Numbered from the stretch's first letter, positions 10,333-22,487 are shown. The stretch is DNA of 64,000 nucleotides from Cystobasidiopsis lactophilus (GCA_001599975.1 BCIO01000003.1:620001-684000), one strand, 5' to 3'. Notes: generated from the sequence alone by a model not told the origin. Translations and numbers: made by a program.

Positions 10333-11984
10333 CTAAAGCACCTTCTTGACGTCTGCACTCTCCAAAAACTTTACAAAGTTCTTGCTGAGCAGCTCGGGCA
10401 CTGGGTTGAGGATTGAGCGAGATCCATGTCGGACAATCCATCGGATGAACCCACCTTCAAGTGCCGCAAAGTGGCCTCCCTCAGACAGGAATTCCCATGA
10501 GACCGTCTTTGGATACTGCTGGTTCCACTGCGCTTGCGAAGCCCACATCAAGTCATGCGGCCTGTCAGGCAACATTGAGCCGAGACCATCTGCCACTCAT
10601 ACAGAACCGAGCTCTTACCCGCCACCAAACGCGGCCACTGTCTCAGGTGATCCGGCCTTGTAGTCCTCCCAGTCGATACCCTTCTCGTAGCAAGCGTAGT
10701 ACAGCCACCTGTGGAAACGCAGGGGTCAGCGCTTTCAGCCTATAAGGTCGAGTATTGAAGACTCGCATGGACGAGGTTAAGGACTTCGTGAACCAGTAGA
10801 TCAAGCAGTTGGTCACAATCTCGTCGTCAGATGGCAAGGTCTGAGGGTCGGCCCATCTAAGCATCTTCTCGCCGATGTATGCGAGGCAGGCGACAGGTGA
10901 GCTGGCCAGCAACGCTCCACCGGTCTGGAATCGCTACAAATCAGATTGGCGTCCGGAAGCGGGAGAGCGCAACTTTACGAATGGGACAGTCTACCAAGGC
11001 AAGTGAGTTCAAAGCACCGAACTCGCTCGAAAAGAATCGACTCACTCGATGAATATTGTCGTACGCCAAGCCAATTTTGAAGAAAACGGCGGACTTTTCT
11101 CGCCCCTCCAGCTCTTTGGCGCTGAGCTTCGATTTGTCCTCCTCGCCAAGGATGGGATTGGCGTTGAGGTGGATGGCCACGCAGCGTTTGGGGAACAGCC
11201 GGCCGAGGGTTGGAACGATCATGCAGCCCCAGTCGCCACCTTGGGCAGCGTACTTGTCGTACTTGAGCGCAATCATGACCGCATCCAGAGCGGTAGCCAT
11301 TTTGGCCAAGCTGAAAGTCTTGCCGTCACTTTGAGGGCTGCTGAATCCATATCCGACCAAAGACGGAATGACAACATTGTAGTCAGACAGCAGCGGTGCC
11401 ACCTTGTAGTACTCGAACACAGAGCCGGCTAGTGTGGCGATTGAGAGGAGGTCCAAACGAATGTGAGCAAAGGCCACTCACGCCAGCCATGAACGAGAAG
11501 AACCGTAGGAGCGTTCGCTTTGGGTGATTTCCGGTGGATGAAGTGGACATCGAGGACCGAGTCAGGCCCCTCGACTCCCTTGACGGTCACGACTCCGTGC
11601 TCGCCCAGATCGTTCAGCTTCTTCTGCCAGGCGTACCAATCGTAGCCGCTCCTCAAACGGGTCACGAGGCTCTCCAGCTTGCTGGGGTTGATGCCATAAA
11701 TGTTAGAGAAGTCATAGTCGTTCAAGTGCTGATCTGCCTTGTAGGCGTCGCCCAGGTTTTTGGTCTGCTTCTTGTATAAGCCAAGAGGATTCTGGAGCCT
11801 TTTTATAGTTGAAAGGGACTGACATAGGCCTCCAGGTCAAACCACTCGGCATATTGCTTGACCCGGTCGACGTCGCGCTGGGAGACGTCGATTCTGATGA
11901 GCCAAGGCGGCGATCAGCTCTGGGTCTGTTGGTGGCATTGTTTGCTCACTTGAAAGGCTTGATTCCCACTACTTCGATAGCCAT
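10333..11984 (-). CDS. Epoxide hydrolase, alpha/beta-hydrolase fold, microsomal-EH-like
   Basis: Opens epoxides to diols through an aspartyl-ester intermediate. The start ATG is at 11984 (MAIEVVGIKPFK). The N-terminal EHN-type region contains VDRVKQYAEWFDLEAY and LRSGYDWYAWQKKLNDLG. The oxyanion-hole segment is VLLVHGW. The catalytic nucleophile is the Asp of AAQGGDWGCMIVPTLG, the classic GGDWG block. The C-terminal exon carries the catalytic His in EGGHFAALEGG and ends at 10333. No N-terminal membrane anchor is visible, unlike animal microsomal enzymes, so it is probably soluble. There are at least five introns. Substrate is unknown. A P450 that could make epoxides lies 17 kb away, with no sign of co-regulation. 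Confidence 0.85.
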
Positions 11985-12774
11985 GGCTGCTGCTGCTCAA
12001 AGAGATCTCCACGGACATCTCACTTCAAAAGATGCGGGGGAGGGGCCACATGCTAAGCTCAAGTTCAACCCGCTCTCACTCGGGAGATGACAGCTAGAAT
12101 CAAAAGAACATAGGTAGCATAGAACACGGGAGCTGGGCCCGGCCGTGCGGTTGACAGGAGGTGGCAAAATGGCATTCTTGCCACTGCAGCATCAAAGTGT
12201 AGATGCCATCTGGCAACTTGACGGATCGCGTTCACTTGTCAGGCTGTAGAGGCTGAACTTGTTTGTGCAAAACGAATCCAGGAAGCCATACATTCCGAAT
12301 CGACCTCTTTTGACCCCGGACCGTCGCTTTCACGTCAAATGTCTGCAATGCGCGAGGCTCCTTCGCTCCAATACCGAGCATGGTGTATATTCAGTGTCCA
12401 GGCCTGTGAGCAACACTGCCTTCCAGAGCGCGTTCCTAGGTCAAATTCTGTGCCCTCCTCTCCCAATTTGCGCCAACTTGCCACTTGTGCTCGAGGCTTG
12501 CCACTGCCTCTTGCCGATCTTGAACTGTCGTGCCCCTCGCGCTTTAAAAGCACCCTGTGTGATCTATAATCAATCTGTGTCGATCGCACAAAGGCGGCAG
12601 CAGTTGGTCGCGACAATTTCCTTTTTTGGATCGATTTGCCCCTTAAGGCGATGGAGGCCTTGGACCTTCACGAAACGCGCATATGGGGAGTTTTCTTCCT
12701 GCTAAACACTTTTCATTGCCTCTAAGAACGCCTTCTGCTTCTTGTTCCACTCCTCCAAAGAGATTCGCGGCACC
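11985..12774. other. Intergenic region between divergent genes
   Basis: Shared upstream region of the epoxide hydrolase (minus strand) and the secreted protein (plus strand). No gene or clear motif is recognised; the short reading frames have no conserved features. Confidence 0.45.
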
Positions 12775-15434
12775 ATGATGCTCGGCAGCCTAGCCTTCGC
12801 ATTTGCATCCCTTTCCTTGCAGATTGCTCCTGCTCTTGCAGGCTCTTATACGTCCATGCCACCATCCGCGTCTGTTTCTCAACCGTCTGGCATGGCCAGA
12901 GTCATCAAGTCGTCCTCTAGTCTGCCGCCAGCGCCTTCCAAAGGCGCAGACTTCTCCGCTCTTCTGCCTACACAAAAGCAAATCGCCTGTGAGGTCTTTG
13001 GAATGTCCGAGCCGGTGTAAGTCGTCGTGAGAAAAGGCGATTGAGGAATGCGAAAGGTTGACTTCCGCACCCAGATTCGATGGCCTGTCGCAGCCAGCAT
13101 ATTGGTCCAGCGTGACAGACCTGCTGACGCCAGAGGTGTGGAAGGCCCGCGAGATGGACAAGTGGATCCCTTATTGTATGAGCTGGCCAAACCCCTTCGC
13201 CCTAGCGGGATCAGAACTCAGTCGTTCATGACAGGGATTTCGACATGGTATAAGGACGACTCGGACGGCAACCTCTTCGATCAAATCATTCGCCACCCTC
13301 TTATCGGAGGCGACCCCGCTCTTTGCGGAATCGACGATGGCAATGCCAATTGTGACCAGTCTAACGAAGCGGTCTACCTCCACCCAGACAAGTCGGGTCT
13401 GATTCACGGCACCCAGCTCAACGCCAGGCTTTTGTTTCAGGCTATGAGCAACTGGAACACGGCTCAGAGCTACGTATATGGCGCCTTCAACGATGCCGCA
13501 GGCTTTATTGCGCTCAAGATCACCGACCTTGCGGCCGGCCTGCTCTGGCAACCATCTTCGGACGACAAAAAGTCCAGTAGCACATTCACTGTCTTGATGG
13601 ACATTGCCTCCATTGCGCTCATGGTTGTGCCAGAGGTGCGAGTTGATCAGAAGAAGCCAGGTTCATGTCTAATTTGCGCTCATCAGGTTGGCCTTTTGGA
13701 TGCTACAGCCTCTTCGGTCGCCAACTCAGAAGCCAACGCTGCCTTCAAGCTCGTGGAGGGCAAGGCCAAGTCCGCCATTCTTGGCGCCACCAACGAGGAG
13801 AAGGCCGCCTTCGACGACTACTTCGCCGCAAACGCAGATATGGGCAGCCTGACTTCTTGGCTCACTAGCACCAGCCAGGCAAAGAACACAATCGTTGACG
13901 CCGTCACGTCTGCCTTCAAAGAGAAAGCTGCGGTCATCGAGGCGGCCACGCCTGACAGAGTCACTCAACTTTCGAAAACCTTCGACATGGCGGTCAAGAA
14001 AGTCAACAGCTACAAGACCCTCTTGACCACCGTTTACAAAACTGTCAACGAACTCACAGGCACCGTCGGCTCAGGCGACGACTTCACCGAGCTCACCCCA
14101 GACGATCTGAGCCTTCGAGTTGGCAATCAGCTGAGCGACCTCCAGCACGCCGTGTCCGTGGCATACTCTTACTTCCGCACGAGCGATCTTCGCCTTGATG
14201 GGGGCCTTCTCGACCAACTTGCCGGCGGTAGGCCAACAGCTGCATCGAGATGGATCGCTTAGCTGACATTGCTGTCCAGGCGCGTACATCGCCACTCCTC
14301 TGAGCACTCTTCAGGACGACATGTCGCTCAAGATCCAACAAATGATGTATGGCTGGCTGATCCAAGGCTTTTATGGAAGCGTGAGTCAATACTCTACCCC
14401 GCCCGTAAAGATGCGCTCTCAACCAGATCACAGAAGGGCAATCAGCCCATGGTCATCTTCAAGCAGGACTTTGCGACTAACGAGACCTGCCAAGACTGGC
14501 TCGCGAACCGATGCAGCTGGAACAACGACCTCTACGAGAGGAGTGGCACCTGCGACTTTCCTGGCCAAGTCTGCGCGCCTGGAAACAAGAACTACCCGTA
14601 CGACGAGGATCTCAACAACCCGGACCACTTCTATCTTTTCTACCCCGCGCTTCTGGCCAAGATCCCGCTTACCGATTATTCGCCCTCGGGCGCCATTGGG
14701 CTTTTTACAACGCCGTCCACGGTTCGGCACGGGGCCTATTGTGAGCCGCTGTGACTATTGGATGTAGAGCGCTTGTTTTGACGGTGGCGACAGACGTGCC
14801 TTGGGGCATTGACAAGTTGCAGGCGAAGGACACGCCGCTCGCCTGGTCTCTCAGCGACATGTATTGGAAGGCATGGGCAGCCAGCTACCCAACTGACACC
14901 TCCAAGCGACCCGAAGCGTTCAAAAACAGCTTATGGGTCACCGACTCTTCCTGGGACGCCACCTCTATGACCACCGATGGCATTCCGAGCAGCTTCCCGG
15001 TTATGGACGTGTAAGGACTTCAACTCCACCCTGGTCCATCGCCGTGAGCTGAATCTGATGCTTGTGCAGCAACTCTGTCGCCTTTGTCGACGAATGCAGC
15101 AACTGGGACCAGTGGGCCAAGAACAACGTCGTGACCGGGCGCTGTAGCGCTGACCAGTACCAAATGTGGCTTTATTTCCTCGCGACGTAAGTGCTAATGA
15201 GCTCGATCACGGTAGTGCTAGAAACTCAAAGGTTTGTGTACGCAGAGTCGGAGACGCGATTGGCCAAATCGAAGTCGACGGTTACATGCAGAGATGGCGG
15301 GCCTTCAGCCGCTGGATCCAATTGACGGAAGGCGCAGACCTGTGTACGTTTCTCCTCCTGTGCAGGGCGTTTTGACCATGCCTGACGTTCACTTCCCAGT
15401 CATTATTCCTAACGAAGGCATCCCCAACTACTAA
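12775..15434 (+). CDS. Large secreted protein of unknown function
   Basis: Not assigned to a named family. The start MMLGSLAFAFASLSLQIAPA opens a clear signal peptide ending at ALA-GS. A Ser/Pro-rich segment and then a folded region follow. Distinct blocks include CEVFGMSEPV, WSSVTDLLTPEVWKAREMDK, ALCGIDDGNANCDQSNEAVY and FQAMSNWNTAQSYVYGAFND. An amphipathic alpha-helical middle (about 13690-14220) is followed by a Cys/Trp-containing C-terminal part (ETCQDWLANRCSWNNDLYER, CDFPGQVC, VDECSNWDQWAKNN). The likely last intron is 15344-15399, giving the tail FIIPNEGIPNY and a stop at 15432-15434. About eight introns are read and the protein is roughly 700 residues. The signal peptide and paired cysteines suggest an extracellular or wall protein. 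No hydrolase motif is visible. Confidence 0.7.
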
Positions 15435-15913
15435 TTTATAATGCCGCCACCAAAAGTACACCACAACCATATTAATCCAGGGCATCACGGACACTCCCTG
15501 TCATCACTTAGCATATATAGCATCTGCATCTGCAATTTTCACGTCTCTCGCTCAATCTGTATGATTCACCACCATCACCACCATCACTCCCAGCGAGCCA
15601 GGGCGAAAATGCGCCGGCCAGCTTGTTGCTCCGTGTCGGCCGTCGTTGTGAGTGCAGCAGCGTGTAGCAGTAGTGGTTACCATCTAAGGAAGGAGCGTGG
15701 CGCAGGCAATCAGCCCCCGGAACCTGGTCGAGGACTGCAAGCCGGAATTTCCCTGTTGCTGAGTGCGTTTCCAGAGGCTCTGCTTATTTGTCTTCCGGTC
15801 CTCATCCTGGCCTCGTCTCAGACACTACAGGAATCACTCAAAGAGCGTCAACGTATGTTCGGTGGTCGTTTGTCGGACTAGAGAGGAGCACAGGCCAAAA
15901 CCTTGGGAGCAGC
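15435..15913. other. Intergenic region upstream of COX9
   Basis: Contains a short CAC/CAT triplet-rich run at about 15567-15588 (CACCACCATCACC type). No coding exon is recognised. The right end is the COX9 promoter and leader. Confidence 0.4.
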
Positions 15914-16244
15914 ATGGCCGCCGCTATCGCCCCCATCACGGGCGCCATCCGCAAATTCTTCGTCCTCGTGCGTGGCTGATGTCTTGAGGAATGCGCTATG
16001 GCCTAATTGGTGGGATGCAGCATGTGTCGGCGTCCCTCGGTGTCGGCACCGCGCTAGGTTCGTTCTCTGGTCCCTCCAGATCGCCCTGGACGAGCCCGGA
16101 GCTCACAAAATGGTCCAGGATACGCCTATTGGTACGGACTGCACACACCAAAAGTAAAGGCGCAGGATGTAAGCGTTTCTGGGTGATCCGTGGCGTCCTA
16201 CGCTTGCTGAGCCAGTTTGTTTGCAGGATTGGTACGCAAAGTAA
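15914..16244 (+). CDS. COX9: Cytochrome c oxidase subunit VIIa (COX9 homologue), four tiny exons
   Basis: A small nuclear-encoded subunit of respiratory complex IV in the mitochondrial inner membrane. Splicing 18, 13, 17 and 5 codons gives a protein of about 53 residues: MAAAIAPITGAIRKFFVL, then HVSASLGVGTALG, then GYAYWYGLHTPKVKAQD, then DWYAK. The block IAPITG followed by a basic turn, one membrane helix with small residues, and the aromatic YWYGLH segment are the hallmarks of yeast Cox9 (59 residues). Introns start GTGCGT, GTTCGT and GTAAGC and end GCAG, CCAG and GCAG. The stop TAA is at 16242-16244. The gene is too short and too split to appear as one open frame. It converges with PRP4, whose stop is at 16491. 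Confidence 0.85.
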
Positions 16245-16490
16245 GCAAAAATGCCCCTTCGCGCTTTCTATCATTGGCCAACGAAGTGCCGGACACCACC
16301 AGATACCACAAGAGCCACGAGGTTGCCAGCGAGTAATGTCGGAAGGGCGCGAGCTTTGTGGGAATGGAGAGGCCCGGAAACCCAACTTGTTGAGATCTGG
16401 TTCTCTCATTATTCGCGTGCGTGTGACCCCGGCAGACCTGGTGACCATTTCCGGCTTGCTCGTCTTTAGATCGTCTTGGAGTACTTTTGA

Positions 16491-18260
16491 TTACAAGGAG
16501 ACGTCGGACGCCGCTATGAGTTTGAAAGTCCTCGCCCACTCGCCCGTTGCCACAAACTTGCCATCTGGCCATCCGACCACCATCAGGATTTATTAGAAAA
16601 GAGGATAAGCGCGCGAGCTCACCTCTGGACAAGTCGACCGACATGACCTTGCCGCCCGCTTCGGACGACAGGCTCTTGACCAGCTGCCAGTCGTCGGCCG
16701 ACCAGAACTTGACCATGCCGTCGTAGCCCGCGGTGGCTAGGTACATGCCCGGCAGCGGCGGCTCTGGGTAGTCGGGTTTTGCTGCCGGTGGCTTGACGTC
16801 CGCTTCGACTTGGTCGATGTCCATCCCCGAGGAGGTGCCGTTCGCGGCGGGCGCGGAGGAGGTGCCGTTGCTGAGCAGGCGATTTTGAGGCAGAGTATAC
16901 GGAAAGTGAGTCGAGTCGGGGCGGAAGAAGCAGAGGTCGGAAACGGTGGAGGAGTGGGCCGCGATGGTGTAGATGGACTTGAGCGAGCGCATGTCCCAGA
17001 TCCGCACCGTATCGTCGTTGGAGCCAGTGGCGATCTGGTGGCCGTTGGGCGAGAAATCGATGCCTAGGATGTCCTTGACGTGGCCGTCCAAGACCATGGC
17101 CGTCTTGCCGGACCGCAAATCCCACACCCGCCCAATGGCGTCCAGCCCGCCTGTGCAAATCAAAGCGCCGTCCTCTTGGAAAGCCACGGCGTACACCTCG
17201 TGCGAGTGGCCCTCTTGCCGCAGCAGCTCCGAGCCGGTGGCGACATCCCATAACCGCCAAGTTTCATCGTACGAGGCCGAAGCCAGAGTCCGGCCAGAAG
17301 GGTGGAAAGCGACCCGGCATACGCGCCCTGCGTGGCCTGTGAGTGTGTTGAGGGGCGTTAAAAGCGGTTCCGGCTTGGTCGAGGGATCGGAAGAGGAGGA
17401 GAGCGAGTCAAGATTCCAGAGGCAAATGTTGCCGTCCGCTGCGCCAGTGGCCAGGTTGACGCTGGAAGAGGATTGCGACAAGGTGGCTTCCGGGTGCCAG
17501 GCGAGGCCGCCGATTCGGTCCACATTGTGGCCTTTGAAGATGCCCACGCAGCGGCAGGACGGCACATCCCAAATTTTCGCCGCGCCGGACCAAGAGCCGG
17601 TGGCCAGGTACTTGGAGTTGGGAGAGAACCGAACAGAAGCGATGGGCCGGTCGTCGGCCAGCTGGGTGCCCAAAGTGGTGTATGTCTTGATCTCGCTGAA
17701 GACGGCCTTGCGGGCGTCCAGGAGCGCTCCTAGCGGGATGTCGGCCTCTTTGCGCTGCTGGTCTATCCTCCGCCGTGCTCTGTGTAGGTCGAATATGAGC
17801 GAGCAGCCAATTTAGAGGGCGCGCAAGAAAGCAAGGCGAACCTTTGCAAAGAGTAATTCGCTGTCCACTTCCGTTCTGCCAATAGCTCTGCCCCGCCCGG
17901 CGTGTAGAACTCCTCCTCGTGCTCAGACTCGCCTCCTGAGCTGCTCGAATCGCTGTCCTGGTCCATGGGCACATCCCCTTGCTCGCGCTGCTTCGAGGCC
18001 AGCGACTGGGACACGATCTCCTTCAAGCGCTCTCGCCGGTCCCCAGGCCGCTCGCCGAACAGCGTGATGGGGTGGCCCAGCTCCCTCAACCGCAGCTTGA
18101 CGTCTTCGTCCTTGGTTGGGATGGCCAGCGTCCGCTTCTGCGCCTGCCGCTGCAGCTCTGCTTCGAGCGCCGCCGCTTCCGGGTGCTGCTGCGCGCTGTC
18201 CAGCGTCTCGGACAGCAGCTGCTCGAAGTCGATGCCATCGTCGTCGTCTGACATGCTCAT
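16491..18260 (-). CDS. PRP4: U4/U6 snRNP splicing factor Prp4, WD40 protein
   Basis: A component of the U4/U6.U5 tri-snRNP needed for spliceosome assembly in the nucleus. The start [20 protein letters not shown] is at 18260. The N-terminal PRP4/SFM region contains [20 protein letters not shown] and [18 protein letters not shown], the block that binds Prp3 and the snRNA stem. An acidic Ser-rich linker and the helix [19 protein letters not shown] lead into seven WD repeats, for example [60 protein letters not shown] and [18 protein letters not shown]. The last exon, after an intron with donor GTGAGC, encodes [16 protein letters not shown] as in other Prp4 proteins; the stop is at 16491-16493. 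At least two introns are present. Start and end are well supported by the family. Confidence 0.93.
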
Positions 18261-18589
18261 GGCGGCAGGGAATGAAGTGAGGGTGGACGAAGCGGACCGA
18301 ACGAAATTTTGTTGATGTTGAGCAGCCGTGTGCTTGACCCTCGAGTTCTGGTCTCTTGGGCTCTTGAATGATTGATTGTAGACACTCCGTTGCTCGCAAA
18401 ATCTATGACGAAGATTCGAGACGGTGTATCGTTCCAGACTGAAGTCACAGCCAACGAGGGGCTGAAGATGCAACTTGAAGCCAGCGGTGGCGAGTGGAAC
18501 ACGACCTCTGATATATCACTCTGCTTGCATTCCACTGTATCTACAGAAGGGGAGTACAACAACAAGCCATAGTGAGGCATAATTTTATT
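18261..18589. other. Short intergenic stretch between PRP4 and the permease gene
   Basis: It holds the PRP4 upstream region and the 3' flank of the permease. AATTTTATTTTAAG just after the permease stop is AT-rich and may form part of a polyadenylation region. Nothing else is seen. Confidence 0.4.
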
Positions 18590-21054
18590 TTAAGCGTTGG
18601 CCTTGCAGCCGAAAGCTGTTGCTTGACCGACCTGTCGATGGAAGTGAGCAAGAGCTTGTGAAAGCAGGCGACAGGGTGCATACCTCGAAAGCCTGCTTGA
18701 TCGATTCGCCGGTTCCGTACATGCCTAACCCAGTGCATGCAAGGCCTGAAGGCCGAGGTCAGTTGGGCCACGAGGGAGAAAGAGCCAAAGACGAACAGGC
18801 CAAAACAAGGCCAGCCAGGAAGATCTTGAACAAGAGCTGGACCATGGGGTTATGGCCCAAACGCTGAGCGCTGTGGGGCAGCTCGGTGTCGCCATCCTCG
18901 TCAGCGCGGTAGACGCCGGTGATGGCCCTCTTCCAGCGTGCAGCCGACTTCCAGGAGTCGTAGCGAGACTCTTGCGCGCCATAGCTTGTGTAACGCTCGT
19001 CTTCAGAGCCGGCGTGCACTTGAAGCTTGTAGAGGAGGAGCAAGAGAGGAGGAACTGGGTGTAGTGTGTGAGCTTGGCAGAGGGATCATTGTAGAGAGGA
19101 AAACGCGTACAGGTGTACGAGAATTGAAAGATGCAGACGGCCTGCTCTAATTTGTGAGCCACAGCCACAGCGCTGCCCAGGACCAAGAGGGCTTACACCA
19201 ATCAAGCCAGTCATGGCACCAAGAGCCGGGATGGAGTTGGCAATAACGAAGGCAACGGCCCAGTAAACGGGGATGAGAGCGGTCCAGAGAATGCGGCCCT
19301 TGCGCGTGTTGATTTCGGGGCCGTGGAGGAGATCTTGAACGACGTTGACATAGATGACCTTGACACCAATGTTGCCGTAGAGGCAGGCAGCGATCATGCC
19401 AGAGATCATGTTGAGCACGTTGCAGACGGTCTGGGCCCAGTAAGGGTTGAGACCCTGGAAGGCGTTGGCTTGGGTGTACTGGCCGGCGAAGGCGTAGAAG
19501 AACACTCCGTAGAACTGTGCTCCGGGTCAGCCTAGCCACGCGAGGAAGACACGGACTCTGCGGCTTACCAAGTAGCAGATCATGATGAGCGAGTCAGCAG
19601 CGATCATGCCCTTCCAGAAGTCCATGGGGCGGCGCATTTCGGAAATCATCTCACTGGCGAAAGAGCGTTCAGAAATATCCACAAAGGAGCGGATGTGGAA
19701 ACATACGGGAAGATCATAGCTCCACCATAGGCGAAGACCAAGTTGAACATGCCTGGTGGAACGCAAGAATAGTGAGAATCGACCTCTTTGGGTGTTCAAT
19801 AAGGGACGAACCGTTGATCTGAGCCTCCAACCCGTTCTGCGAGAAGGCTGAGACGATGACCGGCCCAAAGCCGAGCGTATCATCGGCGGCGTTGGCGACA
19901 GCCTTGTTGGGGCCAGTCTGAGCAATGATGACCATGGACAGAATGAGGATGAAGATGTTGAAGAACACAGCGGTCTGTGCAATGATGGAGAAGTTGCGCA
20001 GGGAGCGGATCTGACCAACGACCATGCCGATGACCGCCCAGATGACGACGGCGACGGAGAAGCAGGGGTTGTTGTGAGCCACCTGGTACAGACTCTGGCC
20101 AGAGCTCAAGCAAATGAGGCCGACATTGACGACGAGCTGAAGGGACTGGAGAATGGCGCAAGCAGCCTTGAAGAGGGGGCCACCGATGCGGTAAGCGATG
20201 TCGCCAAAAGTGCGGATAGGGAAGCGGTCACTGTCGAGCTTGCAGAAGAGATGGCCGCAGATGAAACCCGTGCCGGAGGCGATGAATCCGAAAAAGACGT
20301 AGCACAAGACGCCGGGAACCATGCCCATGTTGGCAACTGAGCAAACATGAGAAACCATTAATAGGGTGGCAGAATAAGAAAGCTTACTGGCATAGGGAGC
20401 GTTGAAAGGCTGCGCGGCAAAGGTCAGCTATAACGGCGGACTCGTCTAACACCAGCTTACACCCAGAATATCGGTGGTGATGAGGACTGAGACCACGAGT
20501 AAGAAGGGCTCGCGGCGCAAAGAATCGGAAGAGCTCACAAAACATCATCGCCCAGTTCGCCACTCGCAACATGCGGCGCATGCGGTGAGCATCTTCCTCC
20601 TGAGCATTCATGCCGGCAAACTGGTTGTCGCTGTGGGTGACAGAGATGCTGACGCCGTTGCCTTTCTTCTCATCAGAGAAGGCTTTTTGGGTGCTGAGGC
20701 CGTTCTCGCTGGCGACCTCCATCGCGCCAGCTTCCGTCTTCATAGACTTCTTCTTGAACATGCTGAGGGGACCACGGCCAGTGCCGACTGAGAGCCAAAC
20801 ATTCAGCGTTGTCAACACAGCAGAGACAACGCAGAGCACATACGAATGGTACCATCGGGGCTAACTCCGTTGAGGGAAGAGCCATCGACTTCGGTTCTTC
20901 GCTTGAGGCGAGCCCAATAACGATACTCGCTGAGCGTTGGGCGAGTGTTGAGCGGGGCGTGGCCGACCTGCTCGTTGCGAGACTTGGAGATGGTCAAGCC
21001 CTCAGGATCGGTGGGATCGGAGCCCGCGAGGTTGGCGGCGTTCACGTATGCCAT
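18590..21054 (-). CDS. Amino-acid permease, AAAP family (first copy)
   Basis: A membrane amino-acid/proton symporter of the AAAP family (fungal Mtr or N-system type), expected in the plasma or vacuolar membrane. The start MAYVNAANLAGSDPTDPEGL is at 21054. A hydrophilic N-terminal region of about 150 residues precedes the helices. Transmembrane exons include VPGVLCYVFFGFIASGTGFI, LQSLQLVVNVGLICLSSGQS, NIFILILSMVIIAQTGPNKA, MFNLVFAYGGAMIFPEM and WTALIPVYWAVAFVIANSIP. The C-terminus was rebuilt through two small introns: LVLACLACTGLGMYGTGESI, then KQAFEVGQATAFGCKANA, with the stop at 18590-18592. That ending is typical of fungal family members. About nine introns are read. A paralogue lies at 26341-28357 on the same strand, with an amidase between them. 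Confidence 0.85.
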
Positions 21055-22057
21055 GTTGGGAGGTGGTGAAAGGAGAGCAAGAGTGAAGGCTGGAGCAAGA
21101 GGAGATATTTGCAAATTTTAAGGATAAGGGCGCCGGGTGCTGCTCGTGTGCGCATCATGTTGGGCGGCATGTGCAACGTCATTTTAGGTCCGCCAGAATT
21201 CGCTGCCGATAAGGCCTCCGCGTGAGGGATGCACATGCGGCAGTCTTAAAAAAGGATTGGGCAAGCTCGATCAAGCCGTCATGGTCAGGCGTCCACCTTG
21301 TGCAAAAGGTTGCTCGCTCAGGCGGGATGCCGCCCTGTCACAAGGTTTCGGTGTGGGGTGCGCAGGTTCTATTTGGGTCCGTATCTCTGCATGTGAGAGA
21401 TTGTAGACTGTTGTGGAGCAGACAGAAATAACGCGGCCAGATTGCAAACAAAATTTTGCGAGGCGGTTGGAGGAAGCGACTGGCAAACGCCGGTGGCGAA
21501 AGAGCATGCCGATAGGCCGAGGGGCAGGCACTGAGCATCATATGGACACGGAGTGCTCTCTACATGGAGTCCAAAGATAGCTGCCAGACGGACGTTTTTG
21601 GCGGTGGCGATCCAAATCCATTCGCTTTGACTTTTGAGCGTCGTTGTGCTCGGCATGGGCGAAATGCAGCCACAGACCCATTTCCTTCGCGTTGGTCGAC
21701 ACTTTGAGGTGACACAGGCCTAATGAACCGTGCCCGAAGGCCGCAAGAGCCAACAAAATGGGTGGCAAAAAGGGCGGGCCCGGGCAGGCGAGCCGCACGC
21801 GCAAAGTCAAAGTCGAATAGAACGCGCCTCATGCTGGTCGTTCCCGGGCGCAAGAGGGAGGAGCCATTTATTCTTGAAGTCATCTTCTTGACAGAAACAG
21901 TATGAAGAGGTGGCCGAGCAGAACCAAGACCGAATGGGGCGAGTCAGGTTTTCAATGAGTCGCCGCGGAAGGGGACTCGGAAGCACTGTGTCCTTTGCCC
22001 GCGTCTCAGTGGCATCGCGAATCGGACGACCCAAAGATGTTGGGTGCATGGTCTTGT
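21055..22057. other. Intergenic region, no gene recognised
   Basis: About 1 kb. The left part is the promoter of the permease at 18590-21054. Reading frames up to about 100 codons occur on both strands but show no conserved domain or plausible splice structure. Confidence 0.45.
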
Positions 22058-22484
22058 CTACATGCAGAAGCTATGAAGACTCGGCGAGAGGTCCGCCACC
22101 CGCCCGAGAGTCTGCAGCCGCTTGTGAGCAAGATTTTCCATGGCTGACTTCAGCTCCTGCTTCTTCCACGCCATCTCTCCATCGTACACCTCCTTGCTGG
22201 CCCTGTAGCGTGCGTCTTCGTCCTCGTCTGGGGAGATGTTGATAGTAAGGTGAGGAAACCCTTGCGTGACCTGGAGGAAGACACGCACAGCGCTTCTTGT
22301 CCTCTTCTTCCATGTCAATGTAGGGTTGTCTCTGCTCCTCTAGCAACTCGGACCACTTTTGATCCAGATATCGTCTAGCCCCATCTAGGCTTGCCAATGT
22401 CAATCTCGTTTAGACCGATTGGTATGCAGATGTAGACACACCAGGACTCCCGGCACGGCATTGGCCTTTGACTTGTTTCCGCAT
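22058..22484 (-). CDS. HMG-box protein, apparently lacking helix 1 (fragment or partial model)
   Basis: Three exons give about 100 residues. The start ATG at 22484 opens MRKQVKGQCRAGSP. After an intron comes ARRYLDQKWSELLEEQRQPY then IDMEEEDKKRY, and after a second intron EDEDARYRASKEVYDGEMAW. The pattern KWxxLxxEExxPYxxMxxEDKxRYxxE is that of helices 2 and 3 of an HMG box, a minor-groove DNA-binding fold. Helix 1, usually a P-S-A-F/Y-M-L-F segment, is absent. The proposed start lies only three bases from the stop of the upstream gene (22488), so there is almost no room for more exons or a promoter. It may be a truncated copy, or its first exon may be missed. The C-terminus ends LSPSLHSFCM. 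Confidence 0.5.
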
Positions 22485-22487
22485 GGC

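Noticed and set aside
15567-15588. CAC/CAT run as a histidine-rich coding segment
   Set aside because: The surrounding frame is short, unsupported and lies in the COX9 upstream region; the run is better seen as a simple triplet repeat.
2930-18260. MFS exporter, epoxide hydrolase and secreted protein as a secondary-metabolite cluster
   Set aside because: No polyketide synthase, peptide synthetase, terpene synthase or pathway regulator is present, and housekeeping genes (GYP1, COX9, PRP4) are interspersed.
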